Counted from the stretch's first letter, positions 24,375 through 33,830 are shown. The stretch is DNA of 44,448 nucleotides from Leadbetterella sp964423865 (GCA_964423865.1 CAYRGN010000028.1:1-44448), one strand, 5' to 3'. Program-made: numbers and translations. The notes: a model not told the origin generated them from the sequence alone.

Positions 24375-25696
24375 AAATCAGTAAATCTCTTCAATTTTAT
24401 TAAATCTTCGGGTACCGGTTTCGTGTTCCAGCTGTCGTGCAGCGCCAGGGCCGCACCTAAGGCCGAGGCCTGGGGTACCTCGCTGGTTTGTACTTCCATT
24501 TCGGGAAAAGCGCGGGTCAGCATATTCATGAAAAGGCTGCTCTTGCCGAACCCTCCGTCTACAAATAACTTCCTAACCCCCTTTAAAACCAGGCTGGAAG
24601 AGTACTTTTGCAAAGCCACCAGGTCGGCCATCAGCTGGTGATATGCCACCTCAGCCGTTCCGTACTTTTCCCAGCTGCGCTCCAAGCCCGTAACAGGGTT
24701 TATTATCCGGTAATTTTCCAAAGATACGGCCTCTGTCTGAATTTCCGGATTGTATTTCATTTCCATTAAGGAAACCGGCGACACCCCGAAGTATTCTCCT
24801 ATCTTTCGCACTTCCTGTTCGTGGTATAATCCGCCCAGCAACCTCGATGCTTTGATGGGCTTCCCGTCCGTCCGAAGGTAACAAAGGCAGTCGTTTTCCA
24901 GCTCCTCCCGGCTCAGGGCTTCCTCATTAAACGGATTGATGGTAATGTTCCAGGTACCGGTAGAGATCAGGGCGAAAGGCTCACTGAAATGTTTCAGGTA
25001 AGGAATGAGGGCGGCCGACGAATCGTGCAGGCCCGTACCTACCGCCAGGCCGTCGGCACCGGCAAAAGGCTTAGCGGGATCGTGCAGGGGCGGCAGTAAG
25101 CGTTCCACCCCTTCGGCCTGCACCCAGGCATGGTACCGGCCCCGGGGAAAATCCCAGAGGTTGGTGTGGCACCCCACGCTGGTGATGTCGGTGACTTTCT
25201 TTCCGGAAAATAAAAAACTCAGGTAATTGGGCAGGTGAAGCACCCGTTTCACGTAGGAAAAGATTTCCGGCCTTTCCTGTTTCAGGCGGTAAATAAGCAT
25301 GCCGCTGTTCAAGCTGCCCAGCACGGGCGAGGCCGCCGTCTTGGAAAAGGTTTCTTCGCCCCCGTACGTTTCGTAAAATTTCCTTTTTATTTCTTCGGGG
25401 TAGGCTTTGAGATAATTGTACAGGGGAGTAAGTACCCGCCCGTTGCCGTCTAGGAACACCAGGGTGGCACCGTAGCTGCTGACGTTGACCGCCTTTACCC
25501 CGAAGTTTTCCTTCACTTCCCTGTAGATGTCTTTCATCCAGGAAATGAGGGCGGGAAGGTCTTCGCAAGGGTCCCCGTCTTCGTCGGCAATCTCTTCCAG
25601 CAGCACGCTCTTTTCCCAGAGAATGGTGTAGGATTCATCAAAGACGAACGCCTTCTTATTGGTCTTTCCTATATCGAAAATCAGTATACGACTCAT
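24371..25696 (-). CDS. rhaB: FGGY-family carbohydrate kinase, probable L-rhamnulokinase
   Basis: A 441-residue kinase of the FGGY family. N-terminal phosphate-1 motif ILIFDIGKTNKKAFVFD (about 4-20), substrate-region TSVGCHTNLWDF, and C-terminal ATP-binding motifs FALISTGTWNI, LFVDGGFGKSSLFMNM and QASALGAALALHD. It should phosphorylate L-rhamnulose at C1. The isomerase and the aldolase genes on the same strand make rhamnulokinase the best assignment, although sequence alone would also allow a fuculokinase-like activity. It overlaps both neighbours by four bases (ATGA): rhaI upstream and lldD downstream, forming a tightly coupled block. Confidence 0.82.
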   Translation of the reverse strand: MSRILIFDIGKTNKKAFVFDESYTILWEKSVLLEEIADEDGDPCEDLPALISWMKDIYREVKENFGVKAVNVSSYGATLVFLDGNGRVLTPLYNYLKAYPEEIKRKFYETYGGEETFSKTAASPVLGSLNSGMLIYRLKQERPEIFSYVKRVLHLPNYLSFLFSGKKVTDITSVGCHTNLWDFPRGRYHAWVQAEGVERLLPPLHDPAKPFAGADGLAVGTGLHDSSAALIPYLKHFSEPFALISTGTWNITINPFNEEALSREELENDCLCYLRTDGKPIKASRLLGGLYHEQEVRKIGEYFGVSPVSLMEMKYNPEIQTEAVSLENYRIINPVTGLERSWEKYGTAEVAYHQLMADLVALQKYSSSLVLKGVRKLFVDGGFGKSSLFMNMLTRAFPEMEVQTSEVPQASALGAALALHDSWNTKPVPEDLIKLKRFTDL

Positions 25697-26964
25697 AATC
25701 CCGAAGCCACCTGAAATCCTCTTTCGCCGATCAGTTTTTTTCTTATCTCCAGGCTTCGGAACAGTTTTACCGGGTTCAGCGCTCCGGACATCTGCAAGCG
25801 GGCCTCGGCCACCAGCGGCCGCACATCGGTACGGAAGGCGTGCTGAAGAATCTCCTGGGCCTGCACCACATCGTTTTCGGCCTGGGCGGCTTTTAAGGCA
25901 GGCGTGTCTACCGACAAAGCCTGGGCGTAGGCGATCATCAGGGCCTCCACCGATTGCAGCAGGTCTTCCAGGGGATCTTTGATGTTATGCGAGGCGTCAA
26001 TCATCCATCCCAAATCGGTGGCGTGATTCATACCCCGGGCGTCCATGCCTTCTACCAGTTCATTAAAGATCAGGAAGAGCTGATAGGGCTTCACCGAACC
26101 GGTGGTGAGGTCATCGTCTCCGTATTTGGAATCGTTAAAATGGAATCCGCCCAACTTTCCTTCCATCAGTAAAATGGACACAATCTGCTCGATGTTGGCG
26201 TTGGGCAAATGGTGGCCCAGATCTACAAGGGTATAGGCTTTTTCGCCCAGTTTGTTGACGTAGGAGTACGACTGTCCCCAATCTGCCACCGTGGTGCTGT
26301 AAAAATTGGGTTCAAACGCTTTGTACTCCAAAAACAGCTTCCAGTCGGCCGGCAGTGCGGCATAAATCTCTTCCAGGCTTTTCAGGGTATTTTCATACGC
26401 CTGCCTGAAATTCAGCTGTCCGGGAAAACAAGAGCCGTCGGCCAGCCATACGGTCAGGGATTTAGAGCCGAGCGCTTCCCCGTGGCGGATCACCTCGATA
26501 TTGTGTGCTATGGCCTGCTGCCGCACACTTTTATCCACATGCTGTAACGAGCCGAATTTGTAACTTTGGGCCTGTCCTGTCTGATCCTGGAAGGTATTGG
26601 AGTTCATGGCGTCAAACGCCAGGCCCAGGTCAGCAGCCAGCTTTTTCAGGGCTGCATAATCCGAAGGGATGTCCCAGGGAATATGCAGGGAAACGGCTCC
26701 TGACGAGCGGTTCAACGCATGAAGCAGGCCGATGTCTTCGAGTTTCTGCTCAATATTGCCCGGCTCTCCACCGCCCGGGAACCTTCCGAAACGTGTTCCG
26801 CCCGTACCCAGGGCCCAGGAGGGAATCGCCACCTGGAATGCTTTCAGTTTCTCGATGATGGCATCGGTATTACCGATTTCCGCACGGGCATGGGCCAACC
26901 GACGGGCATGCGTTGTATGCTCATCGGTATTATGGTTTTCGATGTTTTTTTTATCTAAGATCAT
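25693..26964 (-). CDS. rhaI: L-rhamnose isomerase (RhaI type)
   Basis: A 423-residue TIM-barrel isomerase of the RhaI type (like the Pseudomonas stutzeri enzyme) rather than the E. coli RhaA type. Motifs include WALGTGGTRFGRFPGGGEPGN (about 50-70), HIPWDIPSDYAAL, AFDAMNSNTFQDQ, KSLTVWLADGSCFPGQ, FLEYKAFEPNFYST, YTLVDLGHHLPNANIEQIV and GGFHFNDSKYGDDDL, which carry the metal-binding Glu/Asp/His. It converts L-rhamnose to L-rhamnulose. The 109-base gap before it contains a REP-like hairpin cluster (26970-27083). Its stop overlaps the rhaB ATG. Confidence 0.92.
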   Translation of the reverse strand: MILDKKNIENHNTDEHTTHARRLAHARAEIGNTDAIIEKLKAFQVAIPSWALGTGGTRFGRFPGGGEPGNIEQKLEDIGLLHALNRSSGAVSLHIPWDIPSDYAALKKLAADLGLAFDAMNSNTFQDQTGQAQSYKFGSLQHVDKSVRQQAIAHNIEVIRHGEALGSKSLTVWLADGSCFPGQLNFRQAYENTLKSLEEIYAALPADWKLFLEYKAFEPNFYSTTVADWGQSYSYVNKLGEKAYTLVDLGHHLPNANIEQIVSILLMEGKLGGFHFNDSKYGDDDLTTGSVKPYQLFLIFNELVEGMDARGMNHATDLGWMIDASHNIKDPLEDLLQSVEALMIAYAQALSVDTPALKAAQAENDVVQAQEILQHAFRTDVRPLVAEARLQMSGALNPVKLFRSLEIRKKLIGERGFQVASGL

Positions 26965-26969
26965 GTTGG

Positions 26970-27083
26970 TATCCCCGGGGATTCATCCCGGCTTATCGTG
27001 ATCCCCGGGATGAATCCCGGGGTAATTCATGTTTATATGTAACCGCCGGGATAAATCCCGGAGTAATTCGTGTTTATCTGTAA
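26970..27083. repeat. Palindromic repeat cluster with 41-bp unit that includes the rhaEW 3' end
   Basis: Three hairpin-forming cores of the CCCGGGATNNATCCCGGG type. Two full 41-base units lie back to back: 27043-27083 and 27002-27042 (minus-strand order). Each begins TTACAKATAAACAYGAATTA and ends with the palindrome. The first unit starts inside the last codons of rhaEW (TAC AGA TAA) and contains its stop. A third, shorter core lies at about 26970-26995 without the TTACA leader. The cluster fills the rhaEW-rhaI gap and would form stable RNA hairpins there. Confidence 0.85.
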
Positions 27084-29179
27084 AAAGCCATCGCTACGCC
27101 TCCGTCTACATTAATGGCATTTCCGGTGCTTTTGTTCAATAATCCACTGACAAAAACAAAACAGGCGTTCGCAATGTCCTCCGGCAAGATCACCTCGTTC
27201 AGGAGGGTGCGTTTGGCATAATACGCGGGCAGTTCTTCTACCGTAATGCCATAAGCCTTGGCGCGGCCTTCGGCCCAGCCACCGGCCCAGATGTTGGAGT
27301 CTGCGATCACCGCGTCAGGGTTCACCGTGTTGACGCGGATTTTGGCGCTGCCCAACTCGGCGGCCATGAGCCTCGACAAGTGGGCCTGGGCTGCTTTCGC
27401 CGATCCGTAGCCCGGGTTATTCGGACCTGCCACCACCGCATTCTTAGACACGATATTGAGGATATCTCCTCCGATTCCCTGCTTTTTCATTACTGCGATT
27501 CCGGCTTTAGACACAATGAACTGTCCTTTCACCAGGATATCGTACAGACGGTCCCACTCTTCCAGGCTATGCTCTTCAATGGATCTGGAGATACTGATGC
27601 CGGCATTGTTGACCACAATATCTACTCCTCCAAAGGCCAGCGCGGCATTGACAAACGCCGCTTCGGCGCTGCCCGCGTCGGTCACATTCAGGAAGGTAGA
27701 CGCCACCGCATCTTTTCCGAATGCTTTCACGAATTCTTCCCGGGTAGCGGTCAGCCGGCCTTCGTCGATATCGCTCAGTATCACACAAGCGCCTTCCTGC
27801 GCGAGTTTCCGTGCAATGGCCTTGCCTATCCCTCCGCCGGAGCCGGTCACCAGGGCCACTCTACCCGCCAGGGCTTTGGGCTTGGGCATGCGCTGGAGTT
27901 TCGCCTCTTCCAGCAGCCAGTATTCAATATTAAAGGCTTCCTGACGAGGCAATGCCGTGTATTCCGAAATGGCTTCCGAACCCCGCATCACGTTAATGGC
28001 ATTCACATAATATTCCGAGGCCAGTCTGGCAGTAGTTTTATCTTTCGCAAAAGTAAACATTCCTACCCCGGGGTACAAGATCACCACAGGGTTGGGGTCT
28101 CTCATGGCGGGGGAGTTGGCATGTTTACACGTCTCGTAGTAGTCGGTGTACATGGTGCGGTAGGCTTCAAACGCCGGCGCCAGCAAGGCCTTCACCCCTT
28201 CGGTATCGGAGACGTCTGCGTGGGGGGCCAGCTCCAGTACCAGGGGCGTGATCTTGGTCCGGAGGAAATGGTCCGGACAAGACGTACCCATAGGCGCAAG
28301 CTTGGCCAGGTCATGGGAATTGATGAATTGCAACACGCGGTCGTCATCGGTGAAGTGTCCGATCATGCTTCTTTCGGAAGAGCAGAAACCCCTCAGCAAA
28401 GGCGCTATAGCCGCCGCCTGGGCTTTTCTTTCCGCTTCGGGAAGCGACTCGCTCCGGGCGCCGCCAAACACGTTGCCGGTTTTGCTTTCAATGTATTCGG
28501 CGCATTTCTCAATCACCTGGAGCGTATTTACATAACTTTCGTAAGAAGTGTTTCCCCAGGTGAAAAGTCCGTGCGACCCCAGCATGATGCCTTTCAGTTC
28601 CCGGCCTTCGGCAGCGGCCGCATCTACGCAGGCCTTGAGTTCGAGGCCCAGGTCAAAGCCCGGCCTTTTCCAGTTCACCCAACCGATTTCTCCCCCAAAA
28701 AGCTCCTGCGTGATGGCCTTCCCGTCTTTGGCCGCCGCTATGGCAATGGCGGCGTCAGGATGCAGATGGTCAATGTGCTTGTAGGGTAAAAACCCGTGCA
28801 AGGGGGTATCAATAGACGGTGCTTTTGAATTCAGATCAAAGATACAATGGTTAAAAAGGGCCACCATCTCGTCTTCAAAGTCGATTCCCCGGTACACATT
28901 CTCCAGCGAGCGGAGTCTCTCCAGATAAAGTGCGGCACACCCCGCCTTCGTGAGCGTACCAATATCTCCACCAGAACCTTTGATCCACATCACGTCTACT
29001 TCCTCTCCCGTCAGCGGGTCTTTGTCCTTTATCTTCACCGAAGTATTTCCACCCCCGTAATTGGTCAGCCTCAGATCTGCCCCAAGCAGGTTGGAGCGGT
29101 AAATAAAGAGATCTACTTCGTCTGTGATTTGGGCGGCTTGGGCTTCGTCCCAGAGGTAACTTACATGTTTGAATTTCAT
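27074..29179 (-). CDS. rhaEW: Bifunctional rhamnulose-1-phosphate aldolase / L-lactaldehyde dehydrogenase
   Basis: A 701-residue fusion. Residues 1 to about 400 are a class II aldolase/adducin-type domain with DLRLTNYGGGNTSVKI, VMWIKGSGGDIGT, DTPLHGFLPYKHIDHLHPDA (metal-binding histidines) and LGSHGLFTWG. From about 430 to the end is a short-chain dehydrogenase with GRVALVTGSGGGIGKAIA, DIVVNNAGIS, and the catalytic YGSAKAAQ (YxxxK). The same architecture is known in RhaEW proteins of Bacillus and Chloroflexus. It splits rhamnulose-1-phosphate into DHAP and L-lactaldehyde and oxidises the aldehyde to L-lactate. The leader is a copy of the intergenic palindrome (29194-29306), and the C-terminus is part of a duplicated 41-bp unit. 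Confidence 0.93.
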   Translation of the reverse strand: MKFKHVSYLWDEAQAAQITDEVDLFIYRSNLLGADLRLTNYGGGNTSVKIKDKDPLTGEEVDVMWIKGSGGDIGTLTKAGCAALYLERLRSLENVYRGIDFEDEMVALFNHCIFDLNSKAPSIDTPLHGFLPYKHIDHLHPDAAIAIAAAKDGKAITQELFGGEIGWVNWKRPGFDLGLELKACVDAAAAEGRELKGIMLGSHGLFTWGNTSYESYVNTLQVIEKCAEYIESKTGNVFGGARSESLPEAERKAQAAAIAPLLRGFCSSERSMIGHFTDDDRVLQFINSHDLAKLAPMGTSCPDHFLRTKITPLVLELAPHADVSDTEGVKALLAPAFEAYRTMYTDYYETCKHANSPAMRDPNPVVILYPGVGMFTFAKDKTTARLASEYYVNAINVMRGSEAISEYTALPRQEAFNIEYWLLEEAKLQRMPKPKALAGRVALVTGSGGGIGKAIARKLAQEGACVILSDIDEGRLTATREEFVKAFGKDAVASTFLNVTDAGSAEAAFVNAALAFGGVDIVVNNAGISISRSIEEHSLEEWDRLYDILVKGQFIVSKAGIAVMKKQGIGGDILNIVSKNAVVAGPNNPGYGSAKAAQAHLSRLMAAELGSAKIRVNTVNPDAVIADSNIWAGGWAEGRAKAYGITVEELPAYYAKRTLLNEVILPEDIANACFVFVSGLLNKSTGNAINVDGGVAMAFYR

Positions 29180-29193
29180 CTGTATAACTTTTT

Positions 29194-29306
29194 AGCTTTA
29201 AGCTATCAGCTATCAGCAGTCAGCCACAGCGGTGGGTTGGTGTACCAGTTTTCTGAAAATGGCTCGCCACCCGGCTGATAGCTGAAGGCTCATAGCTAAT
29301 AGCTAT
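29194..29306. repeat. Intergenic palindrome, copy 5, between rhaT and rhaEW
   Basis: Starts AGCTTTAAGCTATCAGC and ends GCTGATAGCTGAAGGCTCATAGCTAATAGC (given here as two overlapping words, GCTGATAGCTGAAGGCT and CATAGCTAATAGC). The interior includes GGCTCGCCACC as in copies 1 and 2. It extends from the rhaT stop (29308-29310) to 14 bases before the rhaEW ATG, filling the whole gap. This shows that the family is not confined to the susCD operon. Confidence 0.8.
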
Positions 29307-29307
29307 T

Positions 29308-30360
29308 TTATATTGAATTCCCTATCCCTACCAAAAATATAGACGCCAGAATGAGGCCGATTCCCAGTAAAAAAGTCCGGAATGTGTTTCTGCTCACCGC
29401 ACTCCACTCTTTCAGGTAAAGTCCCCAGAAATTGGCGGTCAGTATGATGGTGGCCATGTGGAGTATCCAGGAACTGGCCCCATTGCCTAACTTACTTTCT
29501 CCCATTCCGTAAAAAAAGAACTGAATATACCACATGGTTCCGGCCAGTCCGGCAAACAAAATATTCCGCACAATGGGGGTATTGCTATTGGTGTAATCGC
29601 CGTAGGTTTTATTTCTGAAATTGAGATACACACACCAAAGCAGGTTGGTGGTGAGACCTCCCCAGAGCAATACTACATACGTAACGTTATTCTGAAAGAG
29701 CGGATTGTGTCCGTGCTCTACAGCCACTTCGGCCATCGGTTTCCCGGCTTCGATCCCAAAATTAAAAAATGCACTGAGCAGACCGGAAATCACCGCAATG
29801 ATAATTCCTTTTACAAAATTAAATTCAGAGGTAGTACTCTGCTTGGTCTCGGCGGGTAACTCATTTTCTTTTAACATGCCCGCTTTACCCGAGACATAAA
29901 TACCGATAAGACACACGAGGATACCGAGCAAAACTATCTGACCACCGGTGCTTTGCAGCATGTCCGTGATGGAATGCCGCCCTTCTACCGGCTTGAAATT
30001 ATAATAAATGGCCGGCCCGAGCGAACCCAGCGCCGAACTCACCCCCAGAATCACCGAATTCCCGAGCGACATGCCCAGGTAGCGCACACCCAGTCCGTAG
30101 GTCAGTCCGCCAATGCCCCACAATACCCCCAGGGTATAGATCAGCGACTTCACTCCGAAATCGGCATTGCGAATAATTTCACCAAAGTCAGGAACGGTCA
30201 ACCACGCGGCTAAAGGTGGAACAATGAGCCAGGAAAACAGACCGCCCACGATCCAGTAACTTTCCCAGGCCCAGCCCCTGATTTTTTTAAAGGGCATGTA
30301 AAAACTCCCCGACGAAATACCGCCGATGGTGTGAAAAATAATTCCGAGTAAGGTTTGCAT
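29308..30360 (-). CDS. rhaT: L-rhamnose/proton symporter
   Basis: A 350-residue inner-membrane protein with about ten hydrophobic helices and the RhaT family pattern: N-terminal IGGISSGSFYMPFKKIRGWAWE, WGIGGLTYGLGVRYLGMSLGN, SGLLSAFFNFGIEAGKPM and WYIQFFFYGMGESKLG. It imports L-rhamnose with a proton. It is the first gene of the rhamnose operon, with palindromic sites in the 141-base region upstream (30438-30489). Order rhaT, rhaEW, rhaI, rhaB, lldD gives transport plus all steps to DHAP and pyruvate. Confidence 0.94.
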   Translation of the reverse strand: MQTLLGIIFHTIGGISSGSFYMPFKKIRGWAWESYWIVGGLFSWLIVPPLAAWLTVPDFGEIIRNADFGVKSLIYTLGVLWGIGGLTYGLGVRYLGMSLGNSVILGVSSALGSLGPAIYYNFKPVEGRHSITDMLQSTGGQIVLLGILVCLIGIYVSGKAGMLKENELPAETKQSTTSEFNFVKGIIIAVISGLLSAFFNFGIEAGKPMAEVAVEHGHNPLFQNNVTYVVLLWGGLTTNLLWCVYLNFRNKTYGDYTNSNTPIVRNILFAGLAGTMWYIQFFFYGMGESKLGNGASSWILHMATIILTANFWGLYLKEWSAVSRNTFRTFLLGIGLILASIFLVGIGNSI

Positions 30361-30437
30361 AAGGTTAGGTTGAAAGTATTGAACAAAATTGGTTAGAGAA
30401 AAGTAGTGAACCGTCCTGTACTCTACTGGCAGTTTAC

Positions 30438-30489
30438 TGTATTTTTAATACAATTTAGTTATTAAACCAATAACTTTTTGTTATTACAA
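30438..30489 (-). promoter_or_regulatory. Cluster of three short inverted repeats upstream of rhaT
   Basis: Three palindromes lie within 52 bases: TGTATT-TTT-AATACA (30438-30452), GTTATT-AAACC-AATAAC (30458-30474) and TTGT-TATT-ACAA (30478-30489). They lie 78-129 bases upstream of the rhaT ATG. They resemble operators of GntR- or LacI-type dimers, and a GntR-type regulator gene is 3.5 kb upstream. I could not find a convincing -33/-7 pair for rhaT. Which protein binds is unknown. Confidence 0.5.
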
Positions 30490-30501
30490 TACAAAATACA
30501 T

Positions 30502-32871
30502 CTAGTTTTTAATGGAAAATTGGTTGCTTCCGGGTTGAAGCGAACGTTCTACCCCTTTCCATACCAATGAGCCGGTTACACCGGGGGGAAGTTGAATGTC
30601 TATCTTCCATGTATGGTTTTCCAACTTATACGCCACCAAAAGGGGACCTTGGGGATGGGGAATTTGCCCCGAGGCACTTTGAAGTTCACCCAGGTGGGGC
30701 GTTATTTTTACTTTAGCGAAACCGGGCGCATCGCTGTCTATGCCCAGGAGAGTACGGTACAATTCAATGTTCGGACTGGAACCCCAGGCATGGCAATCTG
30801 ACCGGGAGCCGTCGATATCCGACATCTCCGCCCAGGTGGTGAGGCCCAAACGGATGTTTTCCCGCCATTTATCCAGAAACGACAGGTAGGCATCGCCCCT
30901 GCCCGACTGAATAAGGGCCTGGTGGAGGTAATATTTGAAGTAAATAGACGCCTGCGAAAGTTCGCCATTATTCTCTAATTGCGTCACAATCCCACTCACC
31001 TGTTCTTTCTTCGCCACGCCAGTCAGGAGGGCCAACGCATTGGTATGCTGAGAAAAGAGATCCTTTTCACTCCGGTCGGCAAATAAGCCCTTTCCGGCAT
31101 CCCAGTATCGGTTGCGGATGGTGGTTTTGAGCTTCTCAATGTGTTGTCCGTACTTATCGGAATACCGGCTTTCTCCCAAATCCGCTTCCAGTTGACGCGC
31201 CGTTTGGTAGGCCCAAAGCAGTTGCAGATCCAGCATGGCCGATCCACCGTCTGCACCTACCGGCCCTTCGCCTGAGATCCAACCTTTGTCGCTCACCCAG
31301 TCGGTAAACCGCCATTGGGGTACCTTCCGGAGGGAGCCGTCTGCCGTCTGATATTTTTCGAAGTAATTTAAGATCTGATACACCCCTTCCAGCTTGGCCC
31401 GCACAAAATCCAGGTCACTGCCGTAGCGGGAGTAGTCGTACAGCATGCCAATGTACCAGAGGGAAAAAGTGGGGATGTACTGGGGGGTATACGAGGGATG
31501 CCTGCTCAGTGTCACGCCTTCGGGTTGGCGGGAATAATCCATATAATCCAACGCGTTTTTCACCAGCCGGTCGTCACCGCTATTGTAAAGCGAAACCAAC
31601 GCCTGGATGCGAGCGTCGCCGATGTACTGGAGCTGTTCGTAGTAAGGACAGTCCATATAGGTCTCCATGGCGCACAGGCGGGCCGTACGCCAGCCGATGT
31701 CGAGAAGTTGGTTCAATTCTGGCTTATCCGAACTAAATCCGGCATTCATGCGGAAGGGGTAGCCGCTAAAGATGCTGTAAATATCTTCAATAATCAGGGG
31801 CTGATCCGCAGTAGTAATCCGCAGTTGCAGATACCGGTACGTTCGGTAGCTCAGGGGTGAAAATACCTGATGTGGGTTTCCGGCTGAGATGAGGCTGTCG
31901 GTTCGTCCAATAAACTGCTTACCGGCGGTTTCATTCCGGTTGCCCTTTTTATAACCTTTACTGTACAAAGCCTCCGCATACCCCATTGCTATCCGGGCAC
32001 TTTTTCCCCCGCTGAATTCCAGCACCGGGTAGGCATTGGTAAGGTAGGCTTGGTCAAAGAGGACTTCCACGGTGGTATGGGCTTCAATTACTACCGACTG
32101 TTTTTTTGCGGGAAAGTCGGCCGGTACCGTCACGTTGGTTTCTGCCACCCGGGGAATCCGCTCCGGGGTGTATTCCATCTGGGGGATGGTGGATGGTCTC
32201 AGCATCCATACGTTGGTGGTACCATGCGCTCCCAGCACGTCTTTGGGCAGGCCACGAAAGAGCTGACGAGCCGCAGGCCAGGCGGTATCAGCGAAGCCGG
32301 GCTGCTCCCAGCCTTGAGGGTGAACCGCAAAATTGCGAATTTCACCCGGACCGGAAACATAATAAAAAGGGACATTCAGTTTGAGGGGCGCATAGCTATC
32401 GTCTTTCCGGCATTTCCAGCCGGCCCCGGTATTGGCCTCCTCTTCCGCATGCGTATTGCCCTGTAAGATAAAACCGGTCATGGCGGTGATTTGCACTTCC
32501 GGTCGCCATTCGGCTTCGTTCCACACCCGTGCGGCCAAAACGTTTTTGCCTTTGCGGAGATAGGCTTTTAAATCCACCGTTTCAAAATTCCAATGCTCCA
32601 GGTCGCCCCTCGCCGGTCCCGCAGAAACCATTGTGCCGTTAACAAAAAGTTGATACCGGTTATCGGCAGATACGTGTACAATGTAGTGTTCCGGAACCTC
32701 AGCCAACTCTACTGTTTTGCGGAAAAGATAGACACCATAGGCGGTAGTGGAATGGTCAGACGTGGTAATCCAGTATGCCGCCCAGGGCTTCTCCAGGATT
32801 TCCGGTGCGATTTTTTGTCCGTAGAGAGAGGCGGTAAACACCGCCAGGAGGAGGGTGAGTTTTGCTTTCAT
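30502..32871 (-). CDS. Exported alpha-L-rhamnosidase, GH78
   Basis: A 789-residue protein with signal peptide MKAKLTLLLAVFTASLYGQ. Order: an N-terminal beta-sandwich (YLFRKTVELAEVPEHYIVHV, about 48-67; YQLFVNGTMVSAGPARGD), a second sandwich, an (alpha/alpha)6 catalytic barrel containing ETYMDCPYYEQLQYIGDARIQ (two parts: ETYMDCPYYEQ and LQYIGDARIQ; the conserved acid residues of the family lie here), and a C-terminal sandwich (FAKVKITPHLG ... GPLLVAYKLENHTW). It releases terminal alpha-L-rhamnose from rhamnogalacturonan or rhamnosides. It sits directly upstream of rhaT on the same strand, linking release and uptake of the sugar. Length and domain order are typical. Confidence 0.93.
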   Translation of the reverse strand: MKAKLTLLLAVFTASLYGQKIAPEILEKPWAAYWITTSDHSTTAYGVYLFRKTVELAEVPEHYIVHVSADNRYQLFVNGTMVSAGPARGDLEHWNFETVDLKAYLRKGKNVLAARVWNEAEWRPEVQITAMTGFILQGNTHAEEEANTGAGWKCRKDDSYAPLKLNVPFYYVSGPGEIRNFAVHPQGWEQPGFADTAWPAARQLFRGLPKDVLGAHGTTNVWMLRPSTIPQMEYTPERIPRVAETNVTVPADFPAKKQSVVIEAHTTVEVLFDQAYLTNAYPVLEFSGGKSARIAMGYAEALYSKGYKKGNRNETAGKQFIGRTDSLISAGNPHQVFSPLSYRTYRYLQLRITTADQPLIIEDIYSIFSGYPFRMNAGFSSDKPELNQLLDIGWRTARLCAMETYMDCPYYEQLQYIGDARIQALVSLYNSGDDRLVKNALDYMDYSRQPEGVTLSRHPSYTPQYIPTFSLWYIGMLYDYSRYGSDLDFVRAKLEGVYQILNYFEKYQTADGSLRKVPQWRFTDWVSDKGWISGEGPVGADGGSAMLDLQLLWAYQTARQLEADLGESRYSDKYGQHIEKLKTTIRNRYWDAGKGLFADRSEKDLFSQHTNALALLTGVAKKEQVSGIVTQLENNGELSQASIYFKYYLHQALIQSGRGDAYLSFLDKWRENIRLGLTTWAEMSDIDGSRSDCHAWGSSPNIELYRTLLGIDSDAPGFAKVKITPHLGELQSASGQIPHPQGPLLVAYKLENHTWKIDIQLPPGVTGSLVWKGVERSLQPGSNQFSIKN

Positions 32872-32957
32872 AGGTATTTAAGGTATGCGCCGGGGCCGAC
32901 CCCCATCCGCTTGCTGGTGACGGGCCGTTATAGACGGCAGGCTAAGGGAGAGTAAAG

Positions 32958-33800
32958 TTAACACGAAATCAGCACTTTCCGTACCAGGAAAGAGGGGTTG
33001 TCTTTTTTGAACAGGAGGCTTTGTTTACACGGAATGCTTTTCTTGTCTACCAGTAGGTCGGCCTGGCGAAGGTCCGGACCACCCAGACGGTAAAAGGAGG
33101 GTACAGGCCCTACGCCCCTGTTTAGCTCCGCCAGTGCCAGCAATTGTCCAAAATCAGGCACGGTTTCTCCTAGCCGGCTCCCCGGAGGTCCGGCGGGCAG
33201 AGGACTGGCAATCCATTTTTCATTTTTCAGTTCAGTCATGCTGAGGGCGGCTTTGCACGACAGGGCGTGGCGCGCCGAAATACATACCTGTACATGCCCC
33301 TCCAGGAGAGGAATGCCCTCCAGCCCGCCCGCCACATGACCCGTATCCAACGCGGTACCAAAATGAATCTCGTTTTTCCTCAGGGCTTCTTCCAGGGCAA
33401 ACGCCGAAGGGTAGACCTTCAGCCTCAGGTCAAAGTCAGGTAACTTTCGGCCAAGGAAATCCAGTACAGCCACCAGTCCTTCTTTCGGAATCCCGGCCCC
33501 ATATCCCACATTTACCGTTTTACGCCGGCTGCGCAGCCTTTCCAGGCCTTCGGCCAGCTCTTTGCTCTGACGCAGAACCTTCACCGCCTCCTGGTAAAAG
33601 TAACTGCCTTCTTCGGTGAGCACCACCCGTTTGTGTTTGAGTTTCTGGGTGGGGTCCAGGAGAGCCGTATCCAGCTCACTTTCAAGAAGCCTCACCTGCC
33701 GGGAAACCGCCGGCTGAGAAATATGCAGACGGGCCGCCGCCCGCGCAAAGCTAAGCTCTTCGGCTACGGCGATAAAATATTCGAGCTGTCGGAATTCCAT
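32958..33800 (-). CDS. LysR-family transcriptional regulator
   Basis: A 280-residue protein from ATG 33800 (another ATG at 33806 adds two residues). The N-terminal winged helix is classical: MEFRQLEYFIAVAEELSFAR, then ARLHISQPAVSRQVRLLESEL (residues 23-43). The effector-binding region (about 90-280) has VNVGYGAGIPKEGLVAVLDFL. The C-terminal part is shorter and less conserved than usual. It lies between the GntR regulator and the GH78 gene, all on the minus strand, so it may control rhamnosidase or rhamnose genes. An inverted repeat at 33831-33858 is a likely own operator. Ligand unknown. Confidence 0.85.
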   Translation of the reverse strand: MEFRQLEYFIAVAEELSFARAAARLHISQPAVSRQVRLLESELDTALLDPTQKLKHKRVVLTEEGSYFYQEAVKVLRQSKELAEGLERLRSRRKTVNVGYGAGIPKEGLVAVLDFLGRKLPDFDLRLKVYPSAFALEEALRKNEIHFGTALDTGHVAGGLEGIPLLEGHVQVCISARHALSCKAALSMTELKNEKWIASPLPAGPPGSRLGETVPDFGQLLALAELNRGVGPVPSFYRLGGPDLRQADLLVDKKSIPCKQSLLFKKDNPSFLVRKVLISC

Positions 33801-33830
33801 AGGCATTTTTAACTACAGATAAAATCTCAC

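Noticed and set aside
27380..28789. Long antisense open frame (469 codons) opposite rhaEW
   Set aside because: It lies fully inside conserved aldolase/dehydrogenase coding sequence and has no domain or upstream signal of its own.
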